DNA from: Channallabes apus
Taxonomy: Eukaryota; Chordata; Actinopteri; Siluriformes; Clariidae
NCBI GenBank assembly: GCA_030522415.1
Contig: CM060108.1
Coordinates: 40,508,756-40,572,755 of the forward strand
Length of the DNA: 64,000 bases
Direction of reading: 5' to 3'
Shown here in pieces: positions 11,357 through 23,203 of the stretch. The notes below the pieces were generated by a model. That model did no database searches. It was given only the letters and a program-made list of their open reading frames with translations, and had not been told where the DNA came from. Numbering within the stretch: the stretch's first letter is position 1; every line of letters begins with the position of its first letter. The position numbers were made by a program, and so were the translations under genes.

Positions 11357-11617
11357 CGAGTCCCAAACCTGTGGCGAGTGTAGAGACTAAACTACCGGTT
11401 TACAGAGGAGAGAGTGTGACTCTCAGGTGTGATATAAATGGAGGAGACACTGTGTGGACATATGAGTGGTTTATGGACGATAAGCCAAACTCTCTATCAG
11501 ACACAACACAGAGGATTACAGTCGTATATGATGACCAGGTTAAATACACCTGCAGAGGGAGAAGAAGAGACTCTCAGCTCTCACTGATCAGTGATCCTGT
11601 TACACTCTCTGTATCAG
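11357..11617 (+). CDS. Ig-domain exon, type II
   Basis: This 261-base, phase 1-1 exon encodes one Ig domain. The acceptor is ttcttacag at 11356. The domain runs from PKPVASVETKLPVYRG through VTLRCDI, a WTYEWF core, and VKYTCRGRRRDSQLS to VTLSVSG. The donor is g|gtctgtgtg at 11618, immediately merging into a long (GT)n run. Partner domains are the type I exon at 1.7 kb and the pair at 16.6/18.2 kb. The sequence type matches the exons at 21487, 36058 and 38313. Family: FcR-like/LITR-like by pattern. Confidence 0.85.
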
Positions 11618-11689
<72 letters not shown>

Positions 11690-11722
11690 GTGTGTGTGTG
11701 GTGTGTGTGTGTGTGTGTGTGT
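11618..11722 (+). repeat. (GT)n microsatellite starting in the splice donor
   Basis: About 100 bases of nearly pure GT repeat begin within the donor of the preceding Ig exon, with tggtgtgtggtgtgtg interruptions near the end. The Ig exon ending at 21753 has the same arrangement, with a shorter run. Confidence 0.9.
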
Positions 11723-11739
11723 TATTACTTATACATGTA

Positions 11740-13055
11740 ACATTTATCACTAGTTTCTGATTTTCTTCCAGATTTTATTATATGATAAACCGAGTCTCAT
11801 TATACTGATTGTACAGCTGCTTATTTCTGTTTATTCACTTTTCTGTCTTAAAGTCACCAAATCATCTGATGTGTAAAGAATCAGCACAATTCATCATCTA
11901 TTCTGATCTGTGTGACACATTTCTCCTCAGCTTTTATTTACACTGTCAGGAAATAACAGACATTAATGAGAACCGATTCCTCTTCATCTAATAGTCAAAC
12001 TGATTTTACTGTCAGGAGTTTATATGTTAAAAACAAACAAATAAATAAAGTTTCACTGCTCTGTTTTTAATGTAAAGGGTTAAATGATTTAATTGAATTA
12101 GATAATAAAAAACACTAACAGACAGCATGATACAAATATTAAGATTTAAATGATTAACCGTAATTTGAAAAAGTTAATTTAAGGCACAATCATGCAGACT
12201 TTACGCTTCAGCAAATTCATTAATGTCATGTTGGAGAAAAACATACTGTATATAAATTCAGTAGACAGTTAATCTGTAATGACAGTAATGAAATCGGCTT
12301 GCAGTATCTGCACTAAAATGTAAAAAAGACGAGCCTAAAATGTAGTTAAAAGAATTAAAACTAATAAAACTTCCATCTTTATTTTCACCACTTATAATTT
12401 TCGTCACAATCTGCTGCGATACAGTGTTCAGTTATTCATTATACTGTAGCACGAGCAGCAGTGTTTCCCGGGTCACCGCGAGCGGCATATCAGGTTTAGT
12501 AGTTTGCGCGCGCAGTGACGGGAGGGTTACAAGCTCGGCCATCTTTAACTCTTCGTCATGACAGCAGTATTACTTGGGCGACTTCATATGTAGTTGTTTG
12601 AGCAGTTATACTGTAAGTATACCGTATGTATGTGTGACTGTTTCTTACAGTATATGTGTATGGCAGTGTTTTATGTGTGTGTGTGAGTGAAGTTTGATTT
12701 AAGCCGTATACAGCGCCTCATACATTTTCCTCATATTGCAGTGGAGTAAAAAACCCAATGTGTGGTACAATATTAGTTATATGTAGTTATAATAGCGGAG
12801 GGGAAACAGTGGGGGCACACAATTGCTGGAAAAATCTGAAGAGACACATCCAGGAATACCATAAAAATCACCCAGTTTTACAGCCTCTTTTGGTCATTAT
12901 GTTACCACATGTTAACACAATTATGTTGTGAGGTATTTTATTAAATTTTATAGTTAAACCGTTGCCAAACACATTAATCTAATAGGTAAGCAAATGATTG
13001 TGACCCATAGGAGCTACAGTATCCCTACAACAGTCCTAGTGTGTAAACACGTGTA

Positions 13056-13118
<63 letters not shown>

Positions 13119-13404
13119 AGGTTTCAAAACACTGTTCATACTGCTCCTATTGTTTTATAGTTAAAATATGGACATGCAGCAGTTGTAAATATAATTAGCT
13201 GAAAAAATCTGATGAAAAGATACATTTTAAAATGTTGCGAATTATTTTGTGAAAAACCTTAAATGGGTTTTGGCTAGACTAGATTGACTGTAGTGTAAAT
13301 TAATAATAATCTTATTGCTAAAATGTTAAATTTTTATTGACTAAAACCAGACTAAAATACATATGGGTTCCTCTGACTAAAATTAGACTAAAATGTCCAG
13401 ACTT
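11740..13404. other. Intron, no gene recognised
   Basis: This is AT-rich sequence. A short frame at about 12822-12890 reads HNCWKNLKRHIQEYHKNHP, which hints at a zinc-finger (BED or C2H2-like) transposon scrap, but it is not flanked by clear element ends. A (TA)n run lies at 13066-13108. From about 13290 the sequence is a gactaaaac-rich repeat into which the next element inserted. Confidence 0.4.
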
Positions 13405-13407
13405 GTA

Positions 13408-16062
13408 GGGCGTTTTCTCACTGGGGTTCGGGAACCGTTTCCGAGCACACTTGGCCCCGGGACCAGTTGATTTTTGTCTGTGAGCATGCAATCGTTCCAA
13501 ACTCGGGAACGAATCCCTGGACCGATTGCAGAGGGGGTCTCGGGAACGATTCATGAGTTCCCGAGCACGGAGGGCGGGACATAAGTACAGTACACGCTTG
13601 TGCTCAAAAGAGGAAGTGACGTAGTTACTGTTTGACTCCGTACACAAGCAAACGTGGCTGCTGAAGAATCTCTGAAGTAATGCCGAAGTACAGTGTTTGC
13701 CCGAAACTTAGACAGATGAAAACATCCAAAGACAATCGGACACTACACATAAAAACTCCGATATTTAAAGAAGTATCCGTAAGTATTTAGACGCACGCAC
13801 GTACAGCAGCACTAAGCACTAAACCAACCTTGTCTCGAGCAGCACACAGTGCGATACTGAAGTGAGGAACAGATAAATAATAGGATAAAAACTATAATAC
13901 TACATTTTATTTATAATGCACTTTATATATGAAGCAAATCTCAAAGTGCTACAACTTATTTCGACCCGAAAGCTCTGATAAAAAGATAAATTTTAAGACC
14001 AGATTTAAAAGCATCAACAGTCTGTGGCGTCCTCAGATACTCAGGGAGAGCATTCAACAGTCTAGGTGCAGCTGAGCAAAACGCTCCATCTCCCATGGTA
14101 TGAAGTTTAGTCTTAGGAGTTTTCAAAAGATGTACTGAAAAAGATGTACTATCCAGTGTGATCGAGTCGGAACCACTCTGTCCCACGACACATCTACTGT
14201 ACCTTCCTCATCCGAACCGGACGGCATGGATCCTGGTCCAGCAGAGAGTCTGCGAGCGAGCGGTAAGTTAATATTAAATAGTAACGTTATTAACGCTGTT
14301 AAAGAGTCTCATATCACGGCATCTCCTGGTGATTGTCTGTGGATCTTGTGGTGACATTTTAAATGCATATAATAAGATATACAACAAAGTGAACTCCTCA
14401 TGTCTGCTTCCTTTAAGGCCTCAGAAAAATTCCCTGTCCTAAACAGTAGAATGTGATGAACTTAAGTGCTGTGCTTATGTAGCTATTAGAGTTACAGGTA
14501 CTTGTTCATTTCATGTGTAACCTTTATGTACAGTATAAACTCCAGCACATCTCAGAGACACAATGAAAATTGAGATGCTGATGATCCACATAAGCTCCAC
14601 ACACTATTTCAGGTTATCTGTGATTGCTCTGTGACACAATTTGAATGTTGAAAGAATTATATTTGTACAAGATGTTATGGTTGCAACCATCAGCTAATTT
14701 CTTGCTTTTATACTTTCTTGCAGAGAAACACTGGAGGAAACACAGCCTGAGACCTCTGACCGTAGCACACGACCAGCTAACAACAGAAGAAAGAGGAAAA
14801 TCCTGATGTGCAAGAGCAGGAGACTCTTGTTGCCTGGATGAAATGTCAAAATCTGATGGAGGAGCGCTGAGTACAGATACAGAGGAAGGAACATGAAGAG
14901 ATCTGTTAAATAAAAAATTATAATAATAAAATAAAAAATATAGGCTACACATGTATTTTAACTGTTTAATTTCATAGTGCCATTGTCTTATTTTCAGTAA
15001 CACACTCTCTTGCTATGCAAGTCCAAGTAAATATAGAAGTACGCTACATTTTAATGTTTTAAACATTTTTATCATTTATGACAGCTACGTTTCTGTTACA
15101 ACACTTGCTTGAATTATATTTTAATTGAATAATTTCTAATAAAACATTTTGCACTCTAACCAGTATTTTATCTCTATTCCAAATCACCCACACATCTTGG
15201 ATTTTACAGTATACATTTATTTTAAAAAAATACAGTATAAACACATTGCACGCAAAACCTGTTAAACACAAAACATTGATGCATGGTGATGTTTCAGGTT
15301 CAATAGTTTTAGCACATCAGCGACGTTTGAAAAGCTACACACATCAAGGTAACAAGCATCTCTCTTGTAGGAATGTTGTGGTCTTGATAGGAGAATTTGG
15401 CAGCCAGTCCTGGTCTCTCCAGGTCACAGGGACATGCTTCCATCACACACCAGACCTGTCTTAAACCCAGATGATCCTGGGGAGAACAGAAGTACATCAT
15501 TAGATATTTATTATACAGTATGTATCTGTGCTATTCGGTAAACTTTACAGCCTGCATTATATCTATTTGCAGCATTTCTTGTATTTCACTGTACTTAACT
15601 GTATTTCATGCATTTCTTTATTCATTCTTTACATTTGTATGATTAATTCACTGTGTACATAAACACTATTTTTGCTATAAAAAAGTAAATATTTAAAATA
15701 AATAACGCTCTTGTGCTATGACCAAAGAAATGAATGTTTAATGAGCACTTTTTTTTATGTCACTGTGTAAATCAGAAGAGAATGTAGACAGAAGCTGGTT
15801 CCTCACCTTATACAGTAGAGTTTTAAATCATTGCTCAGTGCCTCGTGCCGTATCCGCACAGCGTGCGCTCATATCACCCTCTGATCCGCAGAGAAACAAA
15901 CTACCTCTCTACCGCCACTGCTGTTTCTGGTTGTGTAAATACGCATGTGTGCCCGGGATCGGAACCGATGTTACAACGTGCACGCAGACCTGCGGGGGGG
16001 ATTAGGGAGGGGGAGAAGTCGTGCTCGGGAACGGAACAATCGTTCCCAGTGAGAAAACGCCC
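13408..16062. mobile_element. PIF/Harbinger-like DNA transposon, decayed
   Basis: The termini gggcgttttctcactggg and cccagtgagaaaacgccc form inverted repeats. About 40 bp of further similarity on each side includes gtgctcgggaac and its complement. The flanking trinucleotides are GTA and TTA, consistent with a TWA-type target duplication after one change. Internal scraps near 13715-13780 read DENIQRQSDTTHKNSDI before a stop, resembling a Myb/SANT-like DNA-binding protein, the usual second gene of Harbinger elements. No transposase frame remains. A LINE tail inserted at about 13890-14195. The superfamily call is inference. Confidence 0.6.
13890..14195 (-). mobile_element. 3' end of a LINE, inserted in the Harbinger-like element
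   Basis: The minus strand encodes the last part of a non-LTR ORF2 (GDGAFCSAAPRLLNALPEYL, then TVDAFKSGLKIYLFIRAF and a stop). A short 3' UTR follows, ending in the typical aagtgcattataaataaaat. Only the C-terminal tail is present, as expected from 5' truncation on insertion. Confidence 0.7.
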
Positions 16063-16590
16063 TTAGCTGACGAAAACTTGACTAAACAATAATAGGATAA
16101 GATTGACTAAATATGATCAAAACTAACACGGATATTTATCACGGGACTAAAACTAAAATTGAGAATAGTTGACAAAATTAACACTATGTTTAGGCAAAAC
16201 AAAGGTAAAAATAATCTTTTTTTTTTTTTTTTTTTAACAAGTTTCCCAGTATGTCTTCCAATAAAGATGTGTAGTTTTTGCTTTATTTTCCCAAAATAAA
16301 TTTTACTTCATACACCAATAAAGATAAACTGATATAGAGAGATTAGAGAGTTGCATCATCACAATATAGTTATTTTATCACCCTCACTTTAATATTATTG
16401 ATTCTTTATATTTAATATCTCTATAGATTTTCATTCACATCATTTGAATAACTGAAAATGTATAAACAATGTGACTTTAGTCCTGATGTGTTTAGTGTCG
16501 TGACTGAGAGAGTAATAGTGTTTTACTGTAGAGGTGATTTGTGTAGTAAAGACTACTTCACATTCTCATACTGTATTTAATCTCTAACAG
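16063..16590. other. Intron, remainder of a gactaaaac-rich repeat
   Basis: Sequence after the Harbinger-like element continues the repeat present before 13405 (gactaaaactaaaattgaga), so the element split it. A T-run lies at 16217-16236. No exon is seen before the acceptor at 16590. Confidence 0.5.
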
Positions 16591-16863
16591 AAAAACTCAA
16601 ACCTGTGCTCACATCAAGTCCTGAAGGAGACGTCCTGTCAGGAAACTCAGTGACTCTGACCTGTACACTGAATACACAGACTACTGGATGGAAGTTTTAC
16701 TGGTATAAAGACCGCCGACACCTTAAGACTGAGCCTGTAACAAACTCCTACACCATCAACCCAGTTAGTGAATCTAATAGAGGTGGATATCAGTGCTATG
16801 CTGGAAGAGGAGACCCAGTCTACTACACACACGAGAGTAATGAACTCCAGTTAGTAGTTACTG
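16591..16863 (+). CDS. Ig-domain exon, type I
   Basis: A phase 1-1 exon of 273 bases lies between acceptor tctctaacag (16590) and donor gtgagtaag (16864). It encodes KLKPVLTSSPEGD, VTLTCTL, GWKFYWYKD, GGYQCYAGRGDPVYYT and ends LVVTG. It differs from the other type I exons in having ESNRGGY instead of SDGGQY and ELQLVV in the last strand. It is a single C2-like domain of the receptor ectodomain. It lies 1.3 kb upstream of another type I exon, so these two are probably adjacent domains. Confidence 0.85.
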
Positions 16864-17495
16864 GTGAGTAAGAGACTTTCTCTCATGTGATTCTGTACAA
16901 CACTGAACATATAAACACCATGTGATCAGCATCACAATACAGTAACATTTACACAGTTAGACACAGAGAAGTGTTTCCTGTAGATGATTGTATTAAAGTT
17001 AAAGAGAGACAGTGTGAGCACGGCTGAGCAGCGCCGGTGTGAGCTGAGCTGGAAATCAAGTGGAACAACACCAGTTTAGATTTAGTGCAAAATGTCATAA
17101 AAACCTGTAAAACTCTTTTAATAAGCTGCTGAGAGGCTGTTTAATGGTCTTCATAAAGTTACTGCTTCAGAAACATCACCATGTTCGAGTGGAGAGTCTG
17201 AGTGTGAATGAGTGAAGAGGACGAGGCTCGAGATTTTATACTGAAACACTGAGTTGTTACACTGTAGACTGTAGAGACTGAGAGAGTGAGAGAGATTAGA
17301 GAGGGAGTGTGCATAAGTTAAGAGTTATGTGTATAAGAGTTATGGAATAATAACAGGTGTGTGTGTGTGTGTGTGTGTGCATGTGCACATACAGTACACA
17401 TACAGACTTTCAGGTTTTATGTAAAATTAAGAGAAATAATTCACCAGATTTGGATCGTAATAATAATCAGAATGTTAAGGGCGACTCAATGCATA

Positions 17496-17532
<37 letters not shown>

Positions 17533-18151
17533 GATTGGTGGAAAATGTTTCTAATACAAGCTGGCCAATCAGAGACCACATGCAGTTGCAAGTAGCAGGC
17601 AGTTAGTGATGTTGTCTTTCCTGTCGGATTAAACATGATTATTAAAGTTATTTAATGAGAAATCACATGAAACAATGTGGGACTCTACACATTTATACAC
17701 TGATTATTTGGACCAAAAACAACATTTACAATCAGACATTTATTACATTATTTATTCATAAATAAAGCTGAGATAAAGTTTACTCTGTCATAACTCTTAT
17801 GTCTCTGTTAATCTTTTCTCTCCATGTTCTTGTAAGTACATTATCTATACGCATGTTCTTATATTGATCATTAAAAAAAGTTAACAGATTTAAATTAAAT
17901 ATGGGTATTATTTTAAATAAAAATGTTGGCTAATAATGGACCCTGTGATGAATTTTTAGACCCTGTCTGTTAAGAAAAGTAAATCTCAACTTCTGATCTC
18001 AGTAAATTGATCGTGTGTCCAACTAAAAACTAAAACAGTTTAAACTAGCTGTTTAACTTCATCTCAGAGACAGTAATAACATTTCATTCTAGATGAGATT
18101 AGTTACGTAAAGACATCCTGACATCTTAAACTGTGTTTTATTATTTTACAG
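16864..18151. other. Intron with GT repeats and shared cassette sequence
   Basis: (GT)n runs lie at 17357-17378 and 17500-17528. The block after the second run (gctgtgattggtggaaaatg, then ctggccaatcagag) is paralogous to 1216 and 7865. No coding sequence is seen. Confidence 0.55.
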
Positions 18152-18439
18152 AAAACACCAAACCTGAGCTCACATCAGACCGTAAAGAAGACATACTGAC
18201 GGGAAACCCAGTGACTCTGACCTGTAGACTGAAGCCACAATATGCTGGATGGGATATTTACTGGGTCTCACCCACACAGAGCACTGGGACTGCAGGATAT
18301 TCCTCCTCCTCCTCCTCCTACTACTACTTCATTAGATCAGTTATTGCCTCTGATGGAGGTCAGTACTGGTGCAGAGCTGGAAGAGGAAACCCAGTCTACT
18401 ACACTCAGTACAGTGATGCACTCTCACTAAGTGTTACTG
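18152..18439 (+). CDS. Ig-domain exon, type I
   Basis: A phase 1-1 exon of 288 bases has acceptor ttattttacag at 18151 and donor gtgagtaag at 18440. It encodes NTKPELTSDRKEDILTGN, VTLTCRL, GWDIYWVSPTQ, DGGQYWCRAGRGNPVYYT and LSLSVTG. A codon repeat (tcc)n(tac)n makes SSSSSSYYY in the loop before the E strand, comparable with the repeat-built loop of the exon at 1696. The sequence on both sides is paralogous to that around 1696-1992, so the two exons are copies of one cassette. Confidence 0.87.
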
Positions 18440-18635
18440 GTGAGTAAGAGACTTTCTGTTAAGTGATTCTGTACGACACTGAACATGTGAGCAGCGTCTC
18501 AACATAGCAACATTTACACACACTGTACACACTCTTATCATATTATGAAGAAACTTATAAGAAGAGAAATCAGTCACTGATCACATATCAGTGTCTTTTA
18601 CCTTTAGTTAGTTGTTCTCTTGCTGACACTCAGTG

Positions 18636-20892
18636 TTTAAATCAAATCAAATTCAAATTTTATTGGTCACATACACAATCATACACAGTATAATATGCAG
18701 TGAAATGCTTTATACGACCGCCAGTGACCTTAAAAAAAGAAAGTAAAAGCTTGTACGTAAAATAGATAATCAATAAAGAGTAAATACTAAAGAAATAATT
18801 TTAACTAGTAAAAGTAACTGTGCATAAGGGCATAATAAAATATTGCAAAAATATATGATTAAAGTGTCAGTGGTTGTGCAAATATGCATGGAGGTGACAT
18901 GTGCAATTGTCCAGATGTATGAGTATTTAGTGCAAGTGTGTATGAATGTGTCCATGATTGTTCAGTCAGTGTTGTGAGCTTAAAAGATGTTATTAGTCCT
19001 GTGTGGTGTAGTGATGATTGAGAGACCTTATCGCCTGCGGGAAGAAGCTCCTCCTCAGTCTCTCTGTGTTGGCCTTTAGGGAGCGGAATCTCTTCCCAGA
19101 CCGCAACAAAGAGAACAGTCCATTACTGGGGTGACTGAGGTCCTTCATGATCTTCCTGGCCTTAGTCCAGCACCGCTTGCTGTAGATGGAGTGTAGGTCA
19201 GGGAGGTCAGTGCGGATGAAGCGCTCGGCTGATCGCACCACCCTCTGTAGAGCTCGTCTGTCCTGCATGGTGCTGTTCCCGAACCAGGTCGTGATATTTC
19301 CCGTCAGGATGCTCTCTATGGTGCAGGAGTAGAAGTTCCTGAGCACCTTGGAGGGCAGTCTAAAGTCTCTCAAGCGTCTGAGGTGGTACAGACGCTGCCG
19401 GGCTTTTTTCACCACGGTGCTGATGTGACAGGACCATGATAGGTCCTGCGTGATGTGAACACCGAGGTATCTGAAGCTGTCCACTCTCTCCACTGGGCTC
19501 CTGTTGATGACGGGGGTCTGGTAGTTCCTCTCCTGCTTTGTACTAAAGTCCACTATCAGCTCCTTTGTCTTACTGACGTTCAGGAGGAGATTGTTCCTCT
19601 GGCACCAGTTCTCCAGATTTCCAATCTCCTCTAAGTAGTCCGACTCATCATTGTTGGTGATCAGTCCGACCACGACGGTGTCGTCAGCAAACTTGATGAT
19701 GGAGGTGGAGTTGGTAGTGGCCACGCAGTCGTGGGTGTACAAAGAGTACAGCAGGGGGCTCAGAACACAACCCTGGGGGGCTCCAGTGCTAAGAGTGAGT
19801 GTGGCTGAGACATGGCCGCCCATCCTTACTGCCTGTGGTCTGCCAGTCAGAAAATTGGAGATCCACTGACATATAGATGAGCTCAGTCCCAGGTGCTCCA
19901 GCTTGGTGGTGAGTGTGGAGGGAATTATGGTATTAAAAGCAGAGCTGTAGTCGATGAAGAGCATTTTAACATAATTCCCTTTCCTAGTGTCCAGGTGAGT
20001 GAGTGATGTGTGGAGGAGATGATCGTCTGTGGAGCGGTTCTGACGGTATGCAAACTGTAGTGGGTCCAGTGTGTCGGGTAGTGAAGAAATGATGAAGTCT
20101 CTGATAAGGCGTTCAAAGCACTTCATCACTACTGAGGTGAGGGCTACAGGGCGATAGTCATTGAGAGAAGCAGGATGTGGTTTCTTTGGAACAGGAACAA
20201 TAATGGACTCTTTGAAGCATGTGGGGATCACCGACTGAGATAAAGAGATGTTGAATATCTCAGTGAACACAGGTGCTAGCTGGTCTGCGCAGGCTCTGAG
20301 AATACGACCTGAGATGCCGTCTGGTCCTGCTGCTTTCCTGGTGTTCACTCTCTTGAAGGCTCTCCTCATGTCGTGCTCGGAGATGATGAGCGCGTTCCCG
20401 GTGCTGGCTGTGTCTTCCTGTCTGCAGCCGTTAGCGCCGCTAGCATTAGCGCCGTTAGCATTAGCATCGCTAGCGTCTTTAGCTGCAGCCTCGAAGCAAG
20501 CATAGAAGATGTTGAGCTCGTCTGCCAGAGTCGCGTCCGCATTCGTCATACCGGATGCTGGTGCTTTATAATCCGTTATTGTTCTTAGTCCCTGCCACAG
20601 GCTCCTAGAGTCACTCTGTTGAAGCTGTGACTCTAGTTTTCTCCCGTAGCGCTGCTTCGCCTCTTTCACCGCCTTCCGGACGTTATATGACGCAGCCTTG
20701 TACGGTTCCATGTCCCCCGATGCGAGTCCCGTGTTGTAGGCAGCTGTGCGAGATCTCAGAGCGTCGCGGATGGTTTTATCCACCCACGGCTTCTGGTTGG
20801 GAAACGTTCTGATAGTCTTTTTCTCTACCGTATCGTCTACCAGCTTTTCAATAAATCCCACAACCGCTTCCGTAAACACGCTGACGTCATCA
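18636..20892 (-). mobile_element. L2-type LINE, 5' truncated
   Basis: This is a minus-strand non-LTR element whose 3' end (plus coordinate 18636) reads ccaataaaatttgaatttga on the minus strand, a common tail in fish LINEs. It split the cassette sequence ttgctgacactcagtg seen intact at about 2180. It contains the reverse transcriptase frame below. The endonuclease part and ORF1 are missing. Confidence 0.85.
18993..20879 (-). CDS. LINE ORF2 C-terminal part: reverse transcriptase
   Basis: A continuous 628-codon frame encodes the reverse transcriptase and C-terminal region of an L2/CR1-group LINE. RT blocks include KAAGPDGISGR (about residue 182), NDYRPVALTSV (240), FIDYSSAFNT (308-317), GAPQGCVLSPLLY (366) and FADD (397-400). 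The tail includes FRYLGVHI and the final LRRSFFPQAIRSLN. A variable linker near residues 139-150 (NANGANASGANG) comes from a gctagc-type tandem repeat. Because the endonuclease is missing it is not autonomous. The long uninterrupted frame suggests a fairly recent insertion. Confidence 0.88.
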   Translation of the reverse strand: MFTEAVVGFIEKLVDDTVEKKTIRTFPNQKPWVDKTIRDALRSRTAAYNTGLASGDMEPYKAASYNVRKAVKEAKQRYGRKLESQLQQSDSRSLWQGLRTITDYKAPASGMTNADATLADELNIFYACFEAAAKDASDANANGANASGANGCRQEDTASTGNALIISEHDMRRAFKRVNTRKAAGPDGISGRILRACADQLAPVFTEIFNISLSQSVIPTCFKESIIVPVPKKPHPASLNDYRPVALTSVVMKCFERLIRDFIISSLPDTLDPLQFAYRQNRSTDDHLLHTSLTHLDTRKGNYVKMLFIDYSSAFNTIIPSTLTTKLEHLGLSSSICQWISNFLTGRPQAVRMGGHVSATLTLSTGAPQGCVLSPLLYSLYTHDCVATTNSTSIIKFADDTVVVGLITNNDESDYLEEIGNLENWCQRNNLLLNVSKTKELIVDFSTKQERNYQTPVINRSPVERVDSFRYLGVHITQDLSWSCHISTVVKKARQRLYHLRRLRDFRLPSKVLRNFYSCTIESILTGNITTWFGNSTMQDRRALQRVVRSAERFIRTDLPDLHSIYSKRCWTKARKIMKDLSHPSNGLFSLLRSGKRFRSLKANTERLRRSFFPQAIRSLNHHYTTQD

Positions 20893-21486
20893 TTGGTTTA
20901 TGAAGTTGCAGCACCTTATGGAGGGTAAACATTCTGTTAAAAGGTCTGTAAAATGAACAGTAATGTGACTGATAGACCTGCATCACTATTATGTAAATGT
21001 TAGTCTTGGCTTCATCCAGACATACAGTACTACTTATATTGATGTGTGATTGATGTGCAGTGTAGTGACACATTTCAGCCACTGGGGGCAGTGCAATTCC
21101 TGCTAAAGTGAGCACGGCTGAGCGGGGCCGGTGTTCAAGTGAAACAACACTGGTTTAGTTTACATTTAGGCATTTGGAAGACACACTTATCTGGTTAATA
21201 GAATTAGTCTCTCAGTCACAGTTACAAGTTTTCTTTGGTTTTTCCTGTAAATCCCACAGGATTGTATTTACTTATTTTGTCACAGCGGAGATAACTAACA
21301 CTGTAACTCAAGCATGGAGAGTGTATTATATTATATTACAGTATATATTATACATACACAAACATTCCCATTCCCGTTATGAACATTAAACCCCCCTCAC
21401 TGTGCTTCCTGACTCCTCATGTAGTAACACTTCCTACAGCTCGTATCCAGATGATTACACAGTGTTTGTGTTTTGTTTCCTTACAG
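20893..21486. other. Intron upstream of a type II Ig exon
   Basis: After the LINE, the sequence resumes cassette similarity (tctgtaaaatgaacagtaatg here, ttctgtaaaattaactgtaatg at about 2240). No exon occurs before the acceptor at 21486. Confidence 0.5.
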
Positions 21487-21753
21487 TTAGTCCTAAACCT
21501 GTGGTGAATATAAAGCCTTTTACACAGGTGTTCAGAGGAGAGACAGTGACTTTCAGTTGTACCATACAGGACCGAGGACGCACTGAGTGGACATACAGCT
21601 GGTATAGAGATAAAAACACAGTCTACTCGTCCCACACAACACAGGAGTTTACAGTCACAGATTATTACGGGGGTAAATACACCTGCAGAGGGACGAGGAG
21701 AAGAGACTCTCAGCTCTCACAGATCAGTCATTCTGTTACACTCTCTGTTTCAG
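21487..21753 (+). CDS. Ig-domain exon, type II
   Basis: A phase 1-1 exon of 267 bases has acceptor tttccttacag at 21486 and donor g|gtcagtgtg at 21754, running into (GT)n. It encodes SPKPVVNIKPFTQVFRGE, VTFSCTI, EWTYSWYRD, GGKYTCRGTRRRDSQLSQIS and VTLSVSG. It is nearest in sequence type to 11357. Each of these follows a type I exon with a shared intron background, so a type I + type II pair seems to be the duplicated unit. Confidence 0.87.
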
Positions 21754-21755
21754 GT

Positions 21756-21795
<40 letters not shown>

Positions 21796-22683
21796 AATGT
21801 AAAATATCTAATTTTAGATTTTGTTTCAGATTCCATAAATGAGAAAAAAAGTCTCATTATAATGATTGAGCAGCTTCTTATTGTCTGTTTATGTTTAATT
21901 TTCATTATTATTTGAATGTAACCAGTACATTTGATTTGTAACAAACTACACTGTATAAACCGGGCCGATGTGATTTAAAGACATTGAGGATGCAAAATTG
22001 TAGAGGGATTTTTAGACATCTTAAACGGGTCAGCTGTGACGATGCCTTACACGTACGCTGAAAAGTGATTAATAACTTTGTGACATTATATTGAGTGACA
22101 CATTCAGTGACGTTCATAGTGTGATGCTTTTTTTTCAGCATGTGCGGCCTGATACACATGGTACTCAAGCGGTATTCTAGTTTTACCGCCGCGTCTCACG
22201 GCAACATCATTGGGGTTTGTGTGTTTGCTGGCTTCTACCACTGAGTGGCGCTATATAACTATAGACTGACGCCTCAGGCCTAATCTCAAGGAATAATGAG
22301 CCGCAGCTCCTTTAGAGCCGCACGCAGTCGCGGATAAAATCAAGTGAAACATTCATAATCACAGTACTAAATTTAAGTACAAATGTAGAATTCTAATTAA
22401 ATCAAATCTTATTAGGATCAAATTTAAGCACAATAAATGTTAACACAGTGAACCTTTAGATTTTATCATGTGTAACACTAGTGTAACCTGAAAACTCTGT
22501 GTGTTCATCAGAAAAAGTGGGTGTGTTATTGTCAGATTAATGTGCAAAAATGATATAATAAAACTCTATTAGCTACATAGACTTCATAAGACTCTACTTT
22601 TATTTAAGTGTGCTCACAATGACGACAAAACCTTATCATTGTATAAAATAATGAAAGTAAACAGGGATACAGCGCTATTCTAT
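21754..22683. other. Intron, nothing recognised
   Basis: A short (GT)n run at 21758-21788 overlaps the donor region. The rest (including a block with taccgccgcgtctcacggc at about 22187) has no open frame, element ends or exon that I can support. Confidence 0.4.
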
Positions 22684-23203
22684 AGGGATGCACCGATCGG
22701 CCTCGATACCACATTTTCTAAAGTACTCGTCCTCGTTAAAAGTCCCCCGATACCGGGGACCGATACCACGGCCTGAGAAATGTCTATGTTTGAATGGCGT
22801 GTAAGGGGTTAATCGCAGGCGCCGAGTGCCCGCCCCCAGGCCCCCGCTGCAGCTCAGAGCGGGAAGAAGGCGAGGAAAGACATGTCAGCCATGTGGAACT
22901 ATTTCAAAGTGCATGAAGATGACAAAACAAATGCGGACTTCAAATTGTGCTCAGCGAAATTGTCCAGAGGAGTCTCAAAAGGTAGCGCATTTAATTTAAA
23001 GTAATTTAATCAAGCACATTAAATCCCAACACGACAACGAGTACAAAGACTTTACCCCCGCTTCTACACCAATTAAATTATATGACTAAAGCTGTTACCT
23101 TTAAATTAAAATCATGTTTTTATTAAGTACTTGGTATCGGCGAGTACTGAAATGCAAGTACTCGTACTCGTTTTCCAAAAAAAGTGGTATCGGTGCATCC
23201 CTA
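22684..23203. mobile_element. hAT (ZBED-type) non-autonomous element
   Basis: The termini tagggatgcaccgat and atcggtgcatccct(a) are inverted repeats. The 8-bp flanks ctattcta and ctattctg are near-identical target duplications. Internally a short frame at about 22880 (MSAMWNYFKVHEDDKTNADF) is the start of a BED zinc finger, followed by a break, so it is a deletion derivative. Confidence 0.85.

Noticed and set aside
11600..11760. Open frame with a long Cys-Val repeat after the Ig domain
   Set aside because: It is read-through of the (GT)n microsatellite beyond a consensus splice donor; the paralogous exons end at the same point.
14614..15003. 129-codon minus-strand frame inside the Harbinger-like element
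   Set aside because: Low-complexity, no similarity to transposase or Myb proteins; the plus strand there holds the more plausible Myb-gene trace.
22880..23000. Independent zinc-finger gene
   Set aside because: The BED-finger start lies inside a 520-bp hAT element with both ends and 8-bp flanks.
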